Assembly (NCBI RefSeq): GCF_014235845.1
Contig: NZ_JACJUQ010000018.1
Coordinates: 1-46,460, forward strand
DNA: 46,460 bases
Source: Pontivivens nitratireducens
GTDB lineage: Bacteria > Pseudomonadota > Alphaproteobacteria > Rhodobacterales > Rhodobacteraceae
Direction of reading: 5' to 3'
In this document: positions 24,609-34,013 of the stretch, in pieces
Position numbering within the stretch: the first letter of the stretch is position 1
Layout: each line of letters begins with the position of its first letter
Notes under the pieces: model-generated
Database searches by the model: none
What the model saw: only the letters and a program-made list of their open reading frames with translations
Told to the model about the DNA's origin: nothing
Made by a program: the position numbers and the translations under genes

Positions 24609-24773
24609 TCAGTGGCCGCAGCAGCAGCCGGATTTGGCCGGCGTCTCCTTGGCGGATTCCGTGACGCGCGGCTCGGGCTTGGCTTGGCCCTGCGCGTCGG
24701 ATTTGCCGCCGCAACATCCGGTCGATTTCTCGGCGGCGCTGGCTTGCTTCGGGGTATTGGAAAGACTGTCCAT
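24609..24773 (-). CDS. 54-aa cysteine-rich metal-binding-like miniprotein
   Basis: Small frame not long enough to stand out by length. It begins MDSLSNTPKQ, with a strong ribosome site (GAGGAGG, ~5 nt). It has CCGG at residues 20-23 and ends SGCCCGH, with Lys/Glu/Pro-rich linkers. This looks metallothionein-like but too small to place in a known family. It is the first gene after the ECF-type promoter, so it opens the phosphoketolase operon. Confidence 0.6.
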   Translation of the reverse strand: MDSLSNTPKQASAAEKSTGCCGGKSDAQGQAKPEPRVTESAKETPAKSGCCCGH

Positions 24774-24804
24774 CTGGACCTCCTCTTGTTGCCTTCGTTC
24801 TATA

Positions 24805-24830
24805 GACGCGGCTCGACGGACAGCATTACA
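24805..24830 (-). promoter_or_regulatory. ECF-type promoter TGTAAT-N16-CGTC (phosphoketolase operon)
   Basis: Minus-strand TGTAAT (24825-24830), 16 nt, CGTC (24805-24808), about 32 nt before the Cys-rich start codon. Same motif and spacing as four other sites in the window. Confidence 0.65.
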
Positions 24831-24956
24831 GGAATTCGGACATTGGCGCGTTTGCAGTGTGAGGATGCGGGCGGTCTCGCAGGCCGGAGGCAGTCGTTTG
24901 GCAGCTCCGACCGGGACGCCCGATCCGGGCTGGCATGGGTCGAGCGGTTCTGACAG

Positions 24957-26153
24957 CTACAGCAGTCGTCGCGCGGCCCAGCCAATCGCCTCCAGGCCAC
25001 GCGCGCGCAAGCCGCGGCGGTGCCACGCCGGCTGGGTGATTTCAGCGGCCTCTGCGAGGTCGCCCAGATACTGCGCCTGCAGTTGCTCGGCCAGGGTCCG
25101 ATCCCGAGCGATCAACACGAGCTCCTGGTTGATGAACAGGCTTCGGTAGTCGAGGTTTGCCGAGCCCACGATCGACCAAGCCGCGTCGATGACCGAAGTC
25201 TTGGCATGCAGTTGGCGCGGCAGGTATTCATAGACCCTCACGCCCGCCGACAGAAGGTGCGCATATGCAGCCCGAGTCGCCCAGCCGGCGACCGGCGGAT
25301 CGCTCCGGCGGGGGACCAGCAAACGTGCGTCCACGCCGCGCCGGGCGGCGGCCTGAAGCGCGCGGTCGACCACGGTTCCAGGACTGAAATATGGTGAGGT
25401 CAGATAAACGTGGGTTTGCGCCATTTCGATCAGCCCCGCATGCAGACAGGCAAGCCGCTTGCGGCACAGGCGCGAGTAGCTCGGCACCAGCAACCCCTCG
25501 ATCCCCTTGGTATCATCGGGAATCGCGCTGGCCGGAAGCTGGCCAGCGTCAAGCCAGAGTCGCTCGAAATGCCTGACAGCGAGCTCCACCAGCGGGCCCG
25601 CGACGCGCACATGGGTGTCTCGCTGACGGGTCTCGCCGTGAAGTCGGCGCGAGTTCAGTCGGCGTATGTTGAAACCGCCCAGGAATGCTTCCCGGCCATC
25701 GACGACCAGAAGCTTGCGGTGGTTGCGTTGCAGATATCTCAGCGGGTGCAGCAGGCTGAAGGGGCGAAACCAGCGGAACCGGACCCCGGCCTGTTTCAAT
25801 TCGTGTCGCAGCCTGCGAAAGTTTCTCTGGCCGGCACCGAAGGCGTCGAGGTGCAGCCGCACGTCAAGGCCGGCGCGCGCTTTTTCCGCGAGCGCGGCCA
25901 CGAAACGCGCGCCGACCTCGTCGGCCGCAAAGATATAGGACTCCATGCGGATATCGCGCGTCGCGCGCTCAATCGCGGCGATCATCTCGTCGAAAAGCAC
26001 ATCGCCTTCGACGAAAAGCCGGAACGTGCCCTCGCCCTCGCCGAGGTCCAGCACACACATCGCAGCGCGCGCATGTTTGCTCGACCGCGAGACGCCCGTT
26101 GCTTTGCGGCTGATACCGTCCGCCCGAATAAAATTTCTGTCAAAGACGCGCAT
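24957..26153 (-). CDS. Phospholipase D/cardiolipin synthase-like protein
   Basis: 398 aa. Two HxKx4D motifs, NHRKLLVVDG and LHAKTSVID, each with its downstream GG/GSAN partner (FLGGFN; IVGSANLDYRS), identify the PLD superfamily; the arrangement matches ClsB-type cardiolipin synthases. It would join or cleave phospholipids at the inner membrane. Single gene, upstream of the ECF-type promoter of the next operon. Confidence 0.9.
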   Translation of the reverse strand: MRVFDRNFIRADGISRKATGVSRSSKHARAAMCVLDLGEGEGTFRLFVEGDVLFDEMIAAIERATRDIRMESYIFAADEVGARFVAALAEKARAGLDVRLHLDAFGAGQRNFRRLRHELKQAGVRFRWFRPFSLLHPLRYLQRNHRKLLVVDGREAFLGGFNIRRLNSRRLHGETRQRDTHVRVAGPLVELAVRHFERLWLDAGQLPASAIPDDTKGIEGLLVPSYSRLCRKRLACLHAGLIEMAQTHVYLTSPYFSPGTVVDRALQAAARRGVDARLLVPRRSDPPVAGWATRAAYAHLLSAGVRVYEYLPRQLHAKTSVIDAAWSIVGSANLDYRSLFINQELVLIARDRTLAEQLQAQYLGDLAEAAEITQPAWHRRGLRARGLEAIGWAARRLL

Positions 26154-26277
26154 GGTTCCCGCTTAGCGCATCGTGAATCTGGCAGCAACGTCAGGGTCGT
26201 CGACTGGTGCGCCGCTTCCTGATATGATGGCGCGAGAACCTGCTTTGATCTCGATGGTGGCGCGATGGCCAGGGCGG

Positions 26278-27438
26278 TCAGACACCGGACGGATCATGGA
26301 GACCGTGCTGGCACCAGACGCAATCGCAAACGACATGGTCGCAACTGCGGTCTTTGAGAGGTTCGCGATAGCGAAACCGGGCGAGCGGCAGCACGAGGCG
26401 CTTGGTAAACGACAGCCGATAGGCCGTCGCCAATACCGAGCGGGTGTCGTTGGCACCGAGTTTTCCGATCAGATAATCCAATCCGCGCGCGCCGGTCCGG
26501 TTGAACATGAACCGGTTGACCACGCCGGCACTCAGGCCCGGCTGCAAACTCTGCCGCCAGGCCCTGGAGTAGTCGGTGCCGCGTACCAGGCTCTCTGCCG
26601 CCAGTTGGCCCGTTCGCATCGCATAGCGCAACCCGAATCCTGCCAGCGCGTCCTGAAAACCCGCGTGCTCGCCGATCACCGGGTTTCCGCCCTGCATCGC
26701 TGTGCGTGGCAATCTGACATTCCCGAAACCGCCGAAGCCGCGCGCATTCTGCATTTGCAGCCCGGCGTGACGTTCGAAATACGACACCGTCGCTGCAAGA
26801 TAGTGCGCCTGATCGCGAAAGCCCGTGAAGATGCAACTTGCCACCGTTCCGCGTCCTTCGTTCACGAGCAGATAGGCGTAGCCCTTCGGGGCAAGTTCCG
26901 GCCCAAACGCAAGCCAGGCACCATCGGGCATGGCCGTGTCAAAGACGTAGCCGACCGCGATGATATCAGCACGGCGCGGTCCGCCTGCCAGTATCATGTT
27001 CCCCGACGTGGCCGTGACCCGATCGTTGAACCGCACCTCGACACCGGCCGCCTGGGCCTGAGCCAGCAGGGCGCGGTCCAGCGACCCCGGCGCGCTGCCT
27101 CGCCGCAAGAGATAGAAGAGAGGCTTTGCTCCGTGCACCCGGTGGGTCCGTGCGCGGCTGTCGAAGACGACGCCTTCGGTAAGGCCGCTATGATCGAAAT
27201 CGGCCTCTATTCCGGCCTCGGCGAGTTCGTCCAGAACGTCCTGCGCGTCGGTCCAGTTCTCCAGACCCTGAAAATCGTCATGGAAACGGTGACCGACATC
27301 CTTGTGCCATTCACGCACCGTGACCCGGCGGTTGGCCTTGGCCAGAACTATCGCGCAGACGAGGCCCGCGGGCCCGGCTCCAACAATTTCAATCTGGTCA
27401 TCGCTGGCGGCGGAATGGTCGGGCACAGGTGCCATCAT
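26278..27438 (-). CDS. FAD-dependent oxidoreductase (geranylgeranyl reductase/monooxygenase-like)
   Basis: 386 aa from the second possible start (MMAPVPD). The N-terminal dinucleotide site GAGPAGLVCAIVLAKA and the later VIGEHAGFQDALAGFGLRYAM (FAD/ribityl region) place it in the p-hydroxybenzoate hydroxylase/geranylgeranyl-reductase superfamily. It has an unusual cysteine cluster at its end (SCDHVVCDCVWCQHG). Substrate unknown. Its start choice (27438 or 27492) is open. A 124-nt gap separates it from the phospholipase D gene downstream. Confidence 0.8.
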   Translation of the reverse strand: MMAPVPDHSAASDDQIEIVGAGPAGLVCAIVLAKANRRVTVREWHKDVGHRFHDDFQGLENWTDAQDVLDELAEAGIEADFDHSGLTEGVVFDSRARTHRVHGAKPLFYLLRRGSAPGSLDRALLAQAQAAGVEVRFNDRVTATSGNMILAGGPRRADIIAVGYVFDTAMPDGAWLAFGPELAPKGYAYLLVNEGRGTVASCIFTGFRDQAHYLAATVSYFERHAGLQMQNARGFGGFGNVRLPRTAMQGGNPVIGEHAGFQDALAGFGLRYAMRTGQLAAESLVRGTDYSRAWRQSLQPGLSAGVVNRFMFNRTGARGLDYLIGKLGANDTRSVLATAYRLSFTKRLVLPLARFRYREPLKDRSCDHVVCDCVWCQHGLHDPSGV

Positions 27439-27594
27439 CCCGCCGCTTTCCGGCGCCCGGTACCCTCGTGCATTCTGGAGTCCAGAGTGCAACCGCAGGA
27501 TCCACCGACCGGTACCATGCGGCAGAGGACAAGCCTGTCAACCAGTTTATGCGACGATGCCAGGCATCCTTCCTCTGCCGAACCTTGTGTAAAC

Positions 27595-27622
27595 GCCTGC
27601 GGGGTCTGATCCCCCCGCAGGC
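27595..27622. terminator. Perfect 10-bp hairpin, possible terminator
   Basis: GCCTGCGGGG, eight-base loop, CCCCGCAGGC. It lies about 110 nt past the stop of the CBS-BON gene on the minus strand, the end of that operon. No clear T-run follows on either strand, so termination is only probable. Confidence 0.45.
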
Positions 27623-27730
27623 CATTTCTCCATGATCTTCTGCACCACATCAGGGCCTTTCGAACATGCAGGAAACTTTTCCGGCCTGCAGGCCATGCAA
27701 ATGGTGCGGAGCCTTGGCCGACAGTATTGA

Positions 27731-28426
27731 TCATATGCCGTAGGCCCAAGCCGGAAGTCGGCCCATATGGATGTCGACGCTGCGGACACCAGACACGTTT
27801 TCCACCGCGACGCGAATGGCGTTCTCTTCGAAATCGCTGTCGGCAACGCCCCAGACCGCCACATTGCCGTTATCAACTGTGTAGTTAACCAGATTGACCG
27901 CTGCACCGGGCACCTCTTTGAGCGCCTCGTCAATCTTGGCGCGCAGCACACGATCATCGTTTGAGGGCTTGGAAAGTGCCCCGTCCGGAATTGCCGACAA
28001 GGCATGTAGCAAGTTTGCCCGACTGACGATTCCGACCACGCGCCCCGCACGCAGCACCGGCACCCGTTTGATCCGGTGCTTTTCCAGAAGACGCGCGATC
28101 TCGGCGACCGCCGTGTCCTCCTCGACCGAAACGACATCGCGGGTCATCACGTCAGTAACATGGTGGCTGTTGAGCTTGACAAAGTCGTGGGCGGAATCGC
28201 CCGACCCGCCCAGCAGTTCGAGCCACCAGGATCGGCGTGGGCCGTCGGTGTCGCGGACGCGCCGCATCAGGTCTCCTTCGCTGACCACTCCCTTGAGGGC
28301 GCCGTCCGCGTCTACGACGGGTAGCGCGCTGACGTGATGGTCGAGCATCAGTCGCACGGCGTCCTCGATTTTTCCGTCCTGCGGGACGGAGATCACGGAC
28401 GTCGTCATAATATCCTTGGTTTGCAT
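27731..28426 (-). CDS. CBS-CBS-BON domain protein
   Basis: 231 aa. Two CBS motifs (HVSALPVVDADGALKGVVSEGD at about 26-48; IKRVPVLRAGRVVGIVSRAN at about 116-135), then a BON domain from ~165 to the end (VNYTVDNGNVAVWGVADS..). BON domains often bind membranes or lipids. The ATG at 28426 has GAAGGAGG in front. Last gene of the operon with Rieske and FabI, 39 nt apart. Probably a nucleotide-sensing, membrane-linked regulator; partner not known. Confidence 0.9.
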   Translation of the reverse strand: MQTKDIMTTSVISVPQDGKIEDAVRLMLDHHVSALPVVDADGALKGVVSEGDLMRRVRDTDGPRRSWWLELLGGSGDSAHDFVKLNSHHVTDVMTRDVVSVEEDTAVAEIARLLEKHRIKRVPVLRAGRVVGIVSRANLLHALSAIPDGALSKPSNDDRVLRAKIDEALKEVPGAAVNLVNYTVDNGNVAVWGVADSDFEENAIRVAVENVSGVRSVDIHMGRLPAWAYGI

Positions 28427-28465
28427 GTCGTTGCCTCCTTCGCAAGTAATGGGTCGATGCACCGA

Positions 28466-29065
28466 TCAGGTGCCGATCACCAGTTGCAGGTCATCGCCCA
28501 AATCATAGGGTGGGATGTCAAGGTTGCGTGGTGCTGGTCCTTTCCGTATCCGCCCCGACGTGTCGTAATGCGATCCGTGACATGGGCAGAACCAGCCGCC
28601 GAATTCTCCGACTGCGGATCCGTCCTGACCCAGCGGTATACAGCCGAGATGGGTGCAGACACCGATAACGATCAGCCACTCACCAGCTTCGTCCGCCGTT
28701 CGGTTCTCGTCTCGCGCGGGAACGTCGCCACTCAGGTTCGGGTTCTCGCGCGCACTGTCGACAGTGTCGACAAGATCGTCGAGTTCGACCGCGCGCGCCG
28801 CCTCGATAGCCGCAACAGACCGGCGCCAGACGAAGACCGGGCGCCCCCGCCACTTGACGGTAATGCGCTGGCCCGGTTCGACGCCGGACAGATCGACCCT
28901 GACCGTACCGGAGGCGGTCACGTCGGCTGAGGGGTTCATCGAGTCAATCAACGGCCAGACCGCAGCCCCGACGGCAACTGCGCCTGTGGATGCCGTTGCA
29001 TAATAGAGAAAATCGCGGCGTTCCTTTGCGGTTGCAGGAACAGGGTCGTCTTCGGCATGGGTCAT
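28466..29065 (-). CDS. Rieske iron-sulfur protein, orphan (bc1-type)
   Basis: 199 aa. Tat-type start ([20 protein letters not shown]) and the Rieske cluster ligands CTHLGC (Cys137, His139, Cys142) and CPCHGSHYD (Cys160, His163), with a bc1-type [12 protein letters not shown]. It normally receives electrons from quinol in cytochrome bc1. No cytochrome b or c1 gene is in the window, so this is an extra copy. Overlaps the FabI gene by 4 nt. Confidence 0.93.
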   Translation of the reverse strand: MTHAEDDPVPATAKERRDFLYYATASTGAVAVGAAVWPLIDSMNPSADVTASGTVRVDLSGVEPGQRITVKWRGRPVFVWRRSVAAIEAARAVELDDLVDTVDSARENPNLSGDVPARDENRTADEAGEWLIVIGVCTHLGCIPLGQDGSAVGEFGGWFCPCHGSHYDTSGRIRKGPAPRNLDIPPYDLGDDLQLVIGT

Positions 29066-29907
29066 TGTGAATCCTCCCGATTGGCGTTCATCTCGGATGC
29101 GACAACAGGGCTTTCGATGTGAACACCCGCGTCTACATGCAATACTTCGCCGGTGATGCCGCTGGTATAATCGCTGGCGAAAAGCAGCGCCGTGCGGCCC
29201 ACCTCGTCGGCTTCTATGTTGCGCAGCAAGGGTGCTGCGCGCTTGGTCGCCTCTAGAAGGCCCGAAAAGCCGGTCAGCCCCGATGCCGCACGGGTCAGCA
29301 CCGGACCCGCCGAAATAGCGTTGACACGGATGTTTGACGGCCCGAGTTCATGCGCGAGATAGCGCACCGTGGCTTCGAGCGCCGCCTTGACCGGCCCCAT
29401 GACGTTGTAGTTTTCCACCACGCGTTCGCCGCCGAGATAACTCAGCGTGATCACGCTGCCACCATCGGTCATCAGCGGTTCGGAAAGATGCGCCATACGG
29501 ATCAATGAATGAACCGAAACGGCCATCGCTTCCGAGAACCCCGCGGCAGAGCAGTCTGTCAGACGACCGTGCAGGTCGGCAGGGGGCACACTGCCAATGG
29601 CATGAAGAATGAAATCCAGCTTTCCCCAGCGTTCTGCGATGGCATCGAAAACGGCATCGAGTTCCTGTGGCGCCTTCACATCGCAAGGCAGGACGATGGG
29701 CGCTTCAAGCCGCGCGGCCAACGGTGTCACGTGGGTCTTGGTGCGCTCATTAACATAAGTGATGGCCAGCTCGGCACCCGCCTGCCGGAAGTGCAGAGCG
29801 GCGGGCCACGCCAGACTGCGTTCATTCGCGATGCCGATGACCAAGCCCTTGCGACCGGACAGGTCCAAAAGCTCCACGGGATCGCAGCATTCGGGGAAGT
29901 CAGGCAT
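29062..29907 (-). CDS. fabI: Enoyl-ACP reductase (FabI type)
   Basis: 281 aa. SDR fold with [10 protein letters not shown] coenzyme loop and the FabI-specific YNVMGPVK motif (Tyr167-x6-Lys174) plus SYLGGERVV. Completes each fatty-acid elongation cycle by reducing enoyl-ACP. The C-terminus is normal ([10 protein letters not shown]). The ATG at 29907 starts inside the last codons of the His-rich miniprotein. A second, regulated FabI could change membrane fatty-acid supply under stress (inference). Confidence 0.92.
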   Translation of the reverse strand: MPDFPECCDPVELLDLSGRKGLVIGIANERSLAWPAALHFRQAGAELAITYVNERTKTHVTPLAARLEAPIVLPCDVKAPQELDAVFDAIAERWGKLDFILHAIGSVPPADLHGRLTDCSAAGFSEAMAVSVHSLIRMAHLSEPLMTDGGSVITLSYLGGERVVENYNVMGPVKAALEATVRYLAHELGPSNIRVNAISAGPVLTRAASGLTGFSGLLEATKRAAPLLRNIEADEVGRTALLFASDYTSGITGEVLHVDAGVHIESPVVASEMNANREDSQ

Positions 29908-30079
29908 CTTCCGATTGAACCCGGGTATCGGCGGAGGCGTCCGGCACCTTCTTCTGTGCAGTTTGACGCTTCGCGGTCTTGCCGTGCTTATGCCCGCCGT
30001 GTCCATGCCCGAAGAGATGCAATGCAGCCATCCCGCCGATCACGAGGACCAGAACCCAGTTTTCGATAATCCATTCCAT
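29900..30079 (-). CDS. 59-aa His-rich single-helix membrane miniprotein
   Basis: Frame begins MEWIIENWVLVLVIGG (one helix, residues ~5-22), then HLFGHGHGGHKHGK and a basic/acidic tail. The AAGGAG upstream and the 8-nt overlap with the fabI start support it. It resembles the His-tailed small proteins of metal clusters. Family not recognised. Confidence 0.6.
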   Translation of the reverse strand: MEWIIENWVLVLVIGGMAALHLFGHGHGGHKHGKTAKRQTAQKKVPDASADTRVQSEDA

Positions 30080-30085
30080 GATCCT

Positions 30086-31850
30086 TCACTCCTTGTTTGG
30101 TATGGCGGTCGGTTGGCCCGCTTGTGTGGTGGTGGCGATGGGGAAACTGCCGTACATCGCGCCAAAGACATGTGTGAGCCATGCATCGCGCGCTTTGCGC
30201 AAGGCACCGAGGTTTTCGCCGGTACGCGCGAACAACGCGCGTTCGGCAAGGATGGCGGGATGGTCTTTCGGCAGAGGATCCCGCGTCTCACGCACGGAGT
30301 CGGCTTGTGGATTTCACCAGCGCCATCCAAGGGTTCACACGCTCGGAAAACATCGTTCTGGTCCATCGCATCGGATGCAGGGCGCGCAGCATCTCGGCAC
30401 TGGCAGGGGACGTCGCGGCCTTGATCCAAGGGCTAACAAATGTCGAATAAGCCGCCTCGTTGATCCGTGACATCTGCGCGACCTGGGCCAGCGCTCCATG
30501 GTCTGACCCAAAACCGAGATCGTCGACGTCGCGCGGCTCGAAACGCACGTCGTAGTCGTCGGTCTTGCGCTTTGCGCCCCCGGAAGGATTATCGATGACC
30601 ATCTCATAAAGCCCGGGCGCCAGCGCCTCGACCGCCTCCAGGCTTTCCAGGATCGCCCGATGCTGAAGCCGCGCGACGGACCCGGAGACGAAGATGCCCA
30701 GATGCCCGACAGTCTCGTGCGTCATGTAGACGATGCGCTGTCCGGCAGCCTTGAGCGCATCGGTGTCAGGATATAGCTTGGCAATCCCGCCCAACGCCTG
30801 CTGCGGCGGGGTGATGTTGTCGCCCTCCGAGGCAAAGACGATGATCGGGTTGCGGATCCGTTTCAGATCGATGGTACAATGCGCGTCCAGTTGCATCTCG
30901 CCCTGCTCCAGTCGATTGCCGATGAAAAGGTTCTGAGTGATGCCGAGAATTTCCTCGCGGCTCAGCGTATAGTAGCCATTCCACCAGCGTTCGAAGTCGA
31001 GGAACCGTTCACGTTCGGTATCGGCATGGGAAAAGAGGTTGGCGTATTTCTCCCAGATCGCCTTTTCAGGTTGCAGGGTCTCGAAGTTCTGCGCCAGCCA
31101 CGCGCCGTCGAACCGCCCGTCGCCCAGATCGGCGATCATGTGCGCCGCCCAGGATCCGCCCGAGAGCGCGCCGAGCATCCGCATCGGGCTGGTGGCCGCG
31201 TCGCCCGACCAATAACTGAGCGGAGAGCCGTTCAACACGATGGGCCCGGTCAGACCGTCGCAATCGGCGGCCAGCAGGGCGGCGGCCCAACCGGCCTGAC
31301 AATTGCCGTAGAGCACGGGTGCCGCGTTCGGGTGACGGCGGGCGACTTCGGTGACGAAGTCACGCAGTGCATAGTGTACGTCAGCCAGCGTCTGGCCGGG
31401 CATGGGTTCTGGAAAGAAGATCACGAAATAGACCGGATGGCCCTCGTGCATCGCCATGCCGACTTCGCTGTCATGCTTGAAGCCGCCGATACCCGGCCCA
31501 TGTCCCGCGCGCGGATCAATGACGATGACCGGCGGCTTTGCCTCGTCCACGCAATCGTCCCAGCAATCTTCGCCTGCCCGCGTGATCCGGAGCAGTGCAT
31601 AATTGGCGGGCCGTTCAAAAGTGCGGGCATCCAGCAGAAGCTCATAGTCGAAATCCAGAAGCGGCGGCATGCCCTGACGTTCATGTGCGATCATGTTGTC
31701 GGCGTGTTCGCGTAACGTGTCGAGGAACAGCACCCAGCGTTCAAAGGCGTCCTGAGCGTAGGGCACATTGGCACCAGCGGAGGGCCGTTTAGTCTCAGGT
31801 GCCGTAAGTTGCTCCGGCGTCACAGTCGCAAGGCGCAAGCTCTTATTCAT
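30086..31850 (-). pseudogene. DUF3141 protein (PhaC-like alpha/beta hydrolase), frameshifted
   Basis: The main frame (MNKSLRLATV start) runs to 30288 and ends NPWMALVKSTSRLRA. Removing one A at about 30304 turns the tail into KSTADSVRETRDPLPKD and continues through RDAWLTHVFGAMYGS to 30086, the expected DUF3141 ending. So a 1-nt insertion breaks the gene, or the read is wrong. The catalytic nucleophile box is GNCQAG, as in PHA synthases (GxCxG); Asp and His follow (SEGDNITPP, THETVGHLG). Function unknown, perhaps polyester or lipid metabolism. In the ECF-promoter operon. Confidence 0.82.
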
Positions 31851-32172
31851 TGTTGGCTTCCTTCTGTTCATAGATTTCTCTGGATGGCCGCCCTGCAAGA
31901 AGCGCAAGTGCGAGGTTCTTTGCGACATCCTCGCGCAGACCGGTCAACAGGTAGGCCGCATCACCGGGCTTGAGGCCCAGTGCGCGCGCCGCTAATTCCG
32001 GGGGTTGCTTCAAGATTTCCATGCGCTGGAACAACGCCAATGCCATCGGGGCGTCTGGATGCGCGGAGGCCTCTGCACAATTGCATATCATCCGCGACAT
32101 GAACTCCGGAACGGCGGCATTCCGCGACGGTTCCGTTGCTCCCGAACGAAAATTCGTCGTCTCCCGTGGCAT
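31843..32172 (-). CDS. Hypothetical protein, first gene of the DUF3141/FabI operon
   Basis: 109 aa, mostly helical with an acidic tail; contains MICNCAEASAH and repeated Leu-rich segments. The ATG at 32172 is backed by GGAGG about 12 nt upstream. I do not recognise it. The stop overlaps the DUF3141 start by 8 nt, so the two are coupled. It could be a PHA-granule or hydrolase partner, but that is only a guess. Confidence 0.65.
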   Translation of the reverse strand: MPRETTNFRSGATEPSRNAAVPEFMSRMICNCAEASAHPDAPMALALFQRMEILKQPPELAARALGLKPGDAAYLLTGLREDVAKNLALALLAGRPSREIYEQKEANNE

Positions 32173-32220
32173 GATCCCAGTCCTCCTGCTGTGCTGGCCC
32201 AAGGCGTAGTCACAAAAGAA

Positions 32221-32246
32221 GACGTCGATTGGCGAAAAACGTTACA
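32221..32246 (-). promoter_or_regulatory. ECF-type promoter TGTAAC-N16-CGTC (DUF3141/FabI/Rieske operon)
   Basis: Minus-strand TGTAAC (32241-32246), 16 nt, CGTC (32221-32224), 49 nt before the first start codon. Identical elements and spacing to the sites at 34295 and 35235. Confidence 0.7.
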
Positions 32247-32264
32247 GAACCGACCGCGTTTCGA

Positions 32265-32891
32265 TCAGGAATTCTGCTGCCCTGCTTCGCAATCGGTTTC
32301 GTGCTCGGCGTTCTTGCAACCCTCAGGCTGACAATAGCAATCGTCACGGTCATCCCGGCAGCAAGCGCCACAATGATTTGTCAGCGCCTCGCGCAGAGCC
32401 GTGCGCGCCCGGTGTAGCCTAACGCCAAGCGCGTTGCGGGTTAGTCCAAGGTCGCGCGCCACATGCTCACGGTCTTCTTCGCCGAAGTCGATGCGCCGGA
32501 TCAGTTCCGAATCCGCCGGGCGCAGTTCGGAAATCAGACCGCCATGACAGGTGCAGAGCCGTGCCATCTGAGTCGGCGCATCAGCGGTCCAGTCTTCCGG
32601 CTCGCGCGCCACCGCCGCGGCCAGTTGGTCACGGCGCGTGCCTTTGCGGAAATGGTCATTCAACGTGGAGCGCAGGATCGCATAGAGCCAGGCATCCATC
32701 CGTTCGACGTCTCTGAGTTGGTCCTTGCGCTGCAGCACGCGGATGCTGAAATCCTGCAGGACATCCTCTGCATCCGCCCGGTTGCCAAGCCGTTTGATCA
32801 GGAACCCCAGAAATGCGCCACGTCCATCGAGCAACGCACGTTCCGTCGAGGTGTCAGGTACCTTCGGTTTTTCGGTGTCGAGCGATGCCAT
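32265..32891 (-). CDS. ECF sigma factor with cysteine-rich C-terminus
   Basis: 208 aa. Sigma region 2 (ADAEDVLQDFSIRVLQR.. MDAWLYAILR) and region 4 (LGLTRNALGVRLHRART) are intact. A CxC lies in the linker (113-115, RLCTCHGG), and the C-terminus has CxxC-x7-CxC (174, 177, 185, 187) followed by more cysteines. This matches the layout of CorE-like (ECF44) sigma factors, which sense metal directly through such motifs. No anti-sigma gene is adjacent. Paralogue of the sigma gene at 34341. Its own promoter is not evident. Confidence 0.88.
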   Translation of the reverse strand: MASLDTEKPKVPDTSTERALLDGRGAFLGFLIKRLGNRADAEDVLQDFSIRVLQRKDQLRDVERMDAWLYAILRSTLNDHFRKGTRRDQLAAAVAREPEDWTADAPTQMARLCTCHGGLISELRPADSELIRRIDFGEEDREHVARDLGLTRNALGVRLHRARTALREALTNHCGACCRDDRDDCYCQPEGCKNAEHETDCEAGQQNS

Positions 32892-33116
32892 GACATTCCT
32901 GTCCTAATTTTCCGATATTTGCACTGTTGTCGACATGATCATCGCGTCGAGCGTGTTCAATGCTTGCAGGCGTTCACACAGATCAAATTCGCCATGCTCC
33001 GTCCCGCCGTATCGAAGGCCAAGACCCACTCTTCCCCTCTGCTAGGAAGCCTCTCACCAACCTTGTCCACAGTCACCAGGCCACATCAATCTATTGATTT
33101 AGCGAATTATATCCTA

Positions 33117-34013
33117 TTATGCTCCGCTTTTCTGGCTTTGCGTTCTACCGCTGAGATTGACGAGAACTATACCCGCAATGACCAATACGATCCCGGAAAA
33201 CTGCACGGCGGAAAGACGCTCGCCAAAGAACAGTGCCCCGATGGTGAGACCGAATATCGGCACCAGGAAGCTGAACACAATCGCCCGGTTCAGTTCCACT
33301 TCCTCCAGTACCGAAAACCACAGCCAGTAAACCAGTGCAGAGCCAAACAAGGCCAAGCCCAACAGCGACATTACGAAAACAGATGTCCATTGGATGGCCG
33401 TCTGATCTTCAAGGAGAAGCGCCGCCACGGCAAGAGGCACGCTGCCGATCAGCATCTGAAAGCCCATTGCAAAAAGTCCATCGACCTGACCTGCGATGGA
33501 TTTGATCGCCACGTTGCTGACAGTCACTCCAACCGCAGCCAGAACGATGTAGGCAAAACCGATGGCCGTCCCGTCTCGCGCTCCATCGCCCAATTGTGGC
33601 AAGGCGATCACAAGTATTCCCGCGAAACCGATCAATAGGCCACCCCAACCGACCCTCGCCAGTCGCTCTCCAAGCCATGCAACGCCCAACATTGTCGCAA
33701 GCAGCGGCTGAGCGTTGGCGATAACCGTGGCGAGCCCGGGAGATACAAATTCTGCCGCATGAAACATGCCGAGAAATCCCAGACTGGTCGCGCCAAGGCC
33801 GACGACACCCAGTGTCACCCACGTGCGCCAACCACGCGGAAACGGCCGCTGCAGCCACACCGCAACAAACACCAGGGTGGCCGCAGCCAGAATTGCCCGC
33901 AGTGTCGCAAAGGTCAAATGCGGCGAATATTGCAGCCCTGCCGTGATCAGCGGAAAGCACGCCGCCCACAAGAGCATGGCCAGAACGATCTTGGTTATTG
34001 TCGTCGGCGACAT
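33117..34013 (-). CDS. EamA/DMT-family transporter
   Basis: 298 aa, ten helices in two EamA repeats (LLWAACFPLITAGLQYSP.. and ..GLALFGSALVYWLWFSVLEE). Drug/metabolite exporter of the inner membrane; substrate unknown. A TTGACA-N17-CAACTA promoter-like pair lies about 80-110 nt upstream on the minus strand. Located between the two sigma genes, so possibly co-transferred with them. Confidence 0.9.
   Translation of the reverse strand: MSPTTITKIVLAMLLWAACFPLITAGLQYSPHLTFATLRAILAAATLVFVAVWLQRPFPRGWRTWVTLGVVGLGATSLGFLGMFHAAEFVSPGLATVIANAQPLLATMLGVAWLGERLARVGWGGLLIGFAGILVIALPQLGDGARDGTAIGFAYIVLAAVGVTVSNVAIKSIAGQVDGLFAMGFQMLIGSVPLAVAALLLEDQTAIQWTSVFVMSLLGLALFGSALVYWLWFSVLEEVELNRAIVFSFLVPIFGLTIGALFFGERLSAVQFSGIVLVIAGIVLVNLSGRTQSQKSGA

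Noticed and set aside
26173-27609. 478-codon frame on + strand opposite the flavoprotein
   Set aside because: The minus-strand frame has a clear FAD-binding motif; this one has none.
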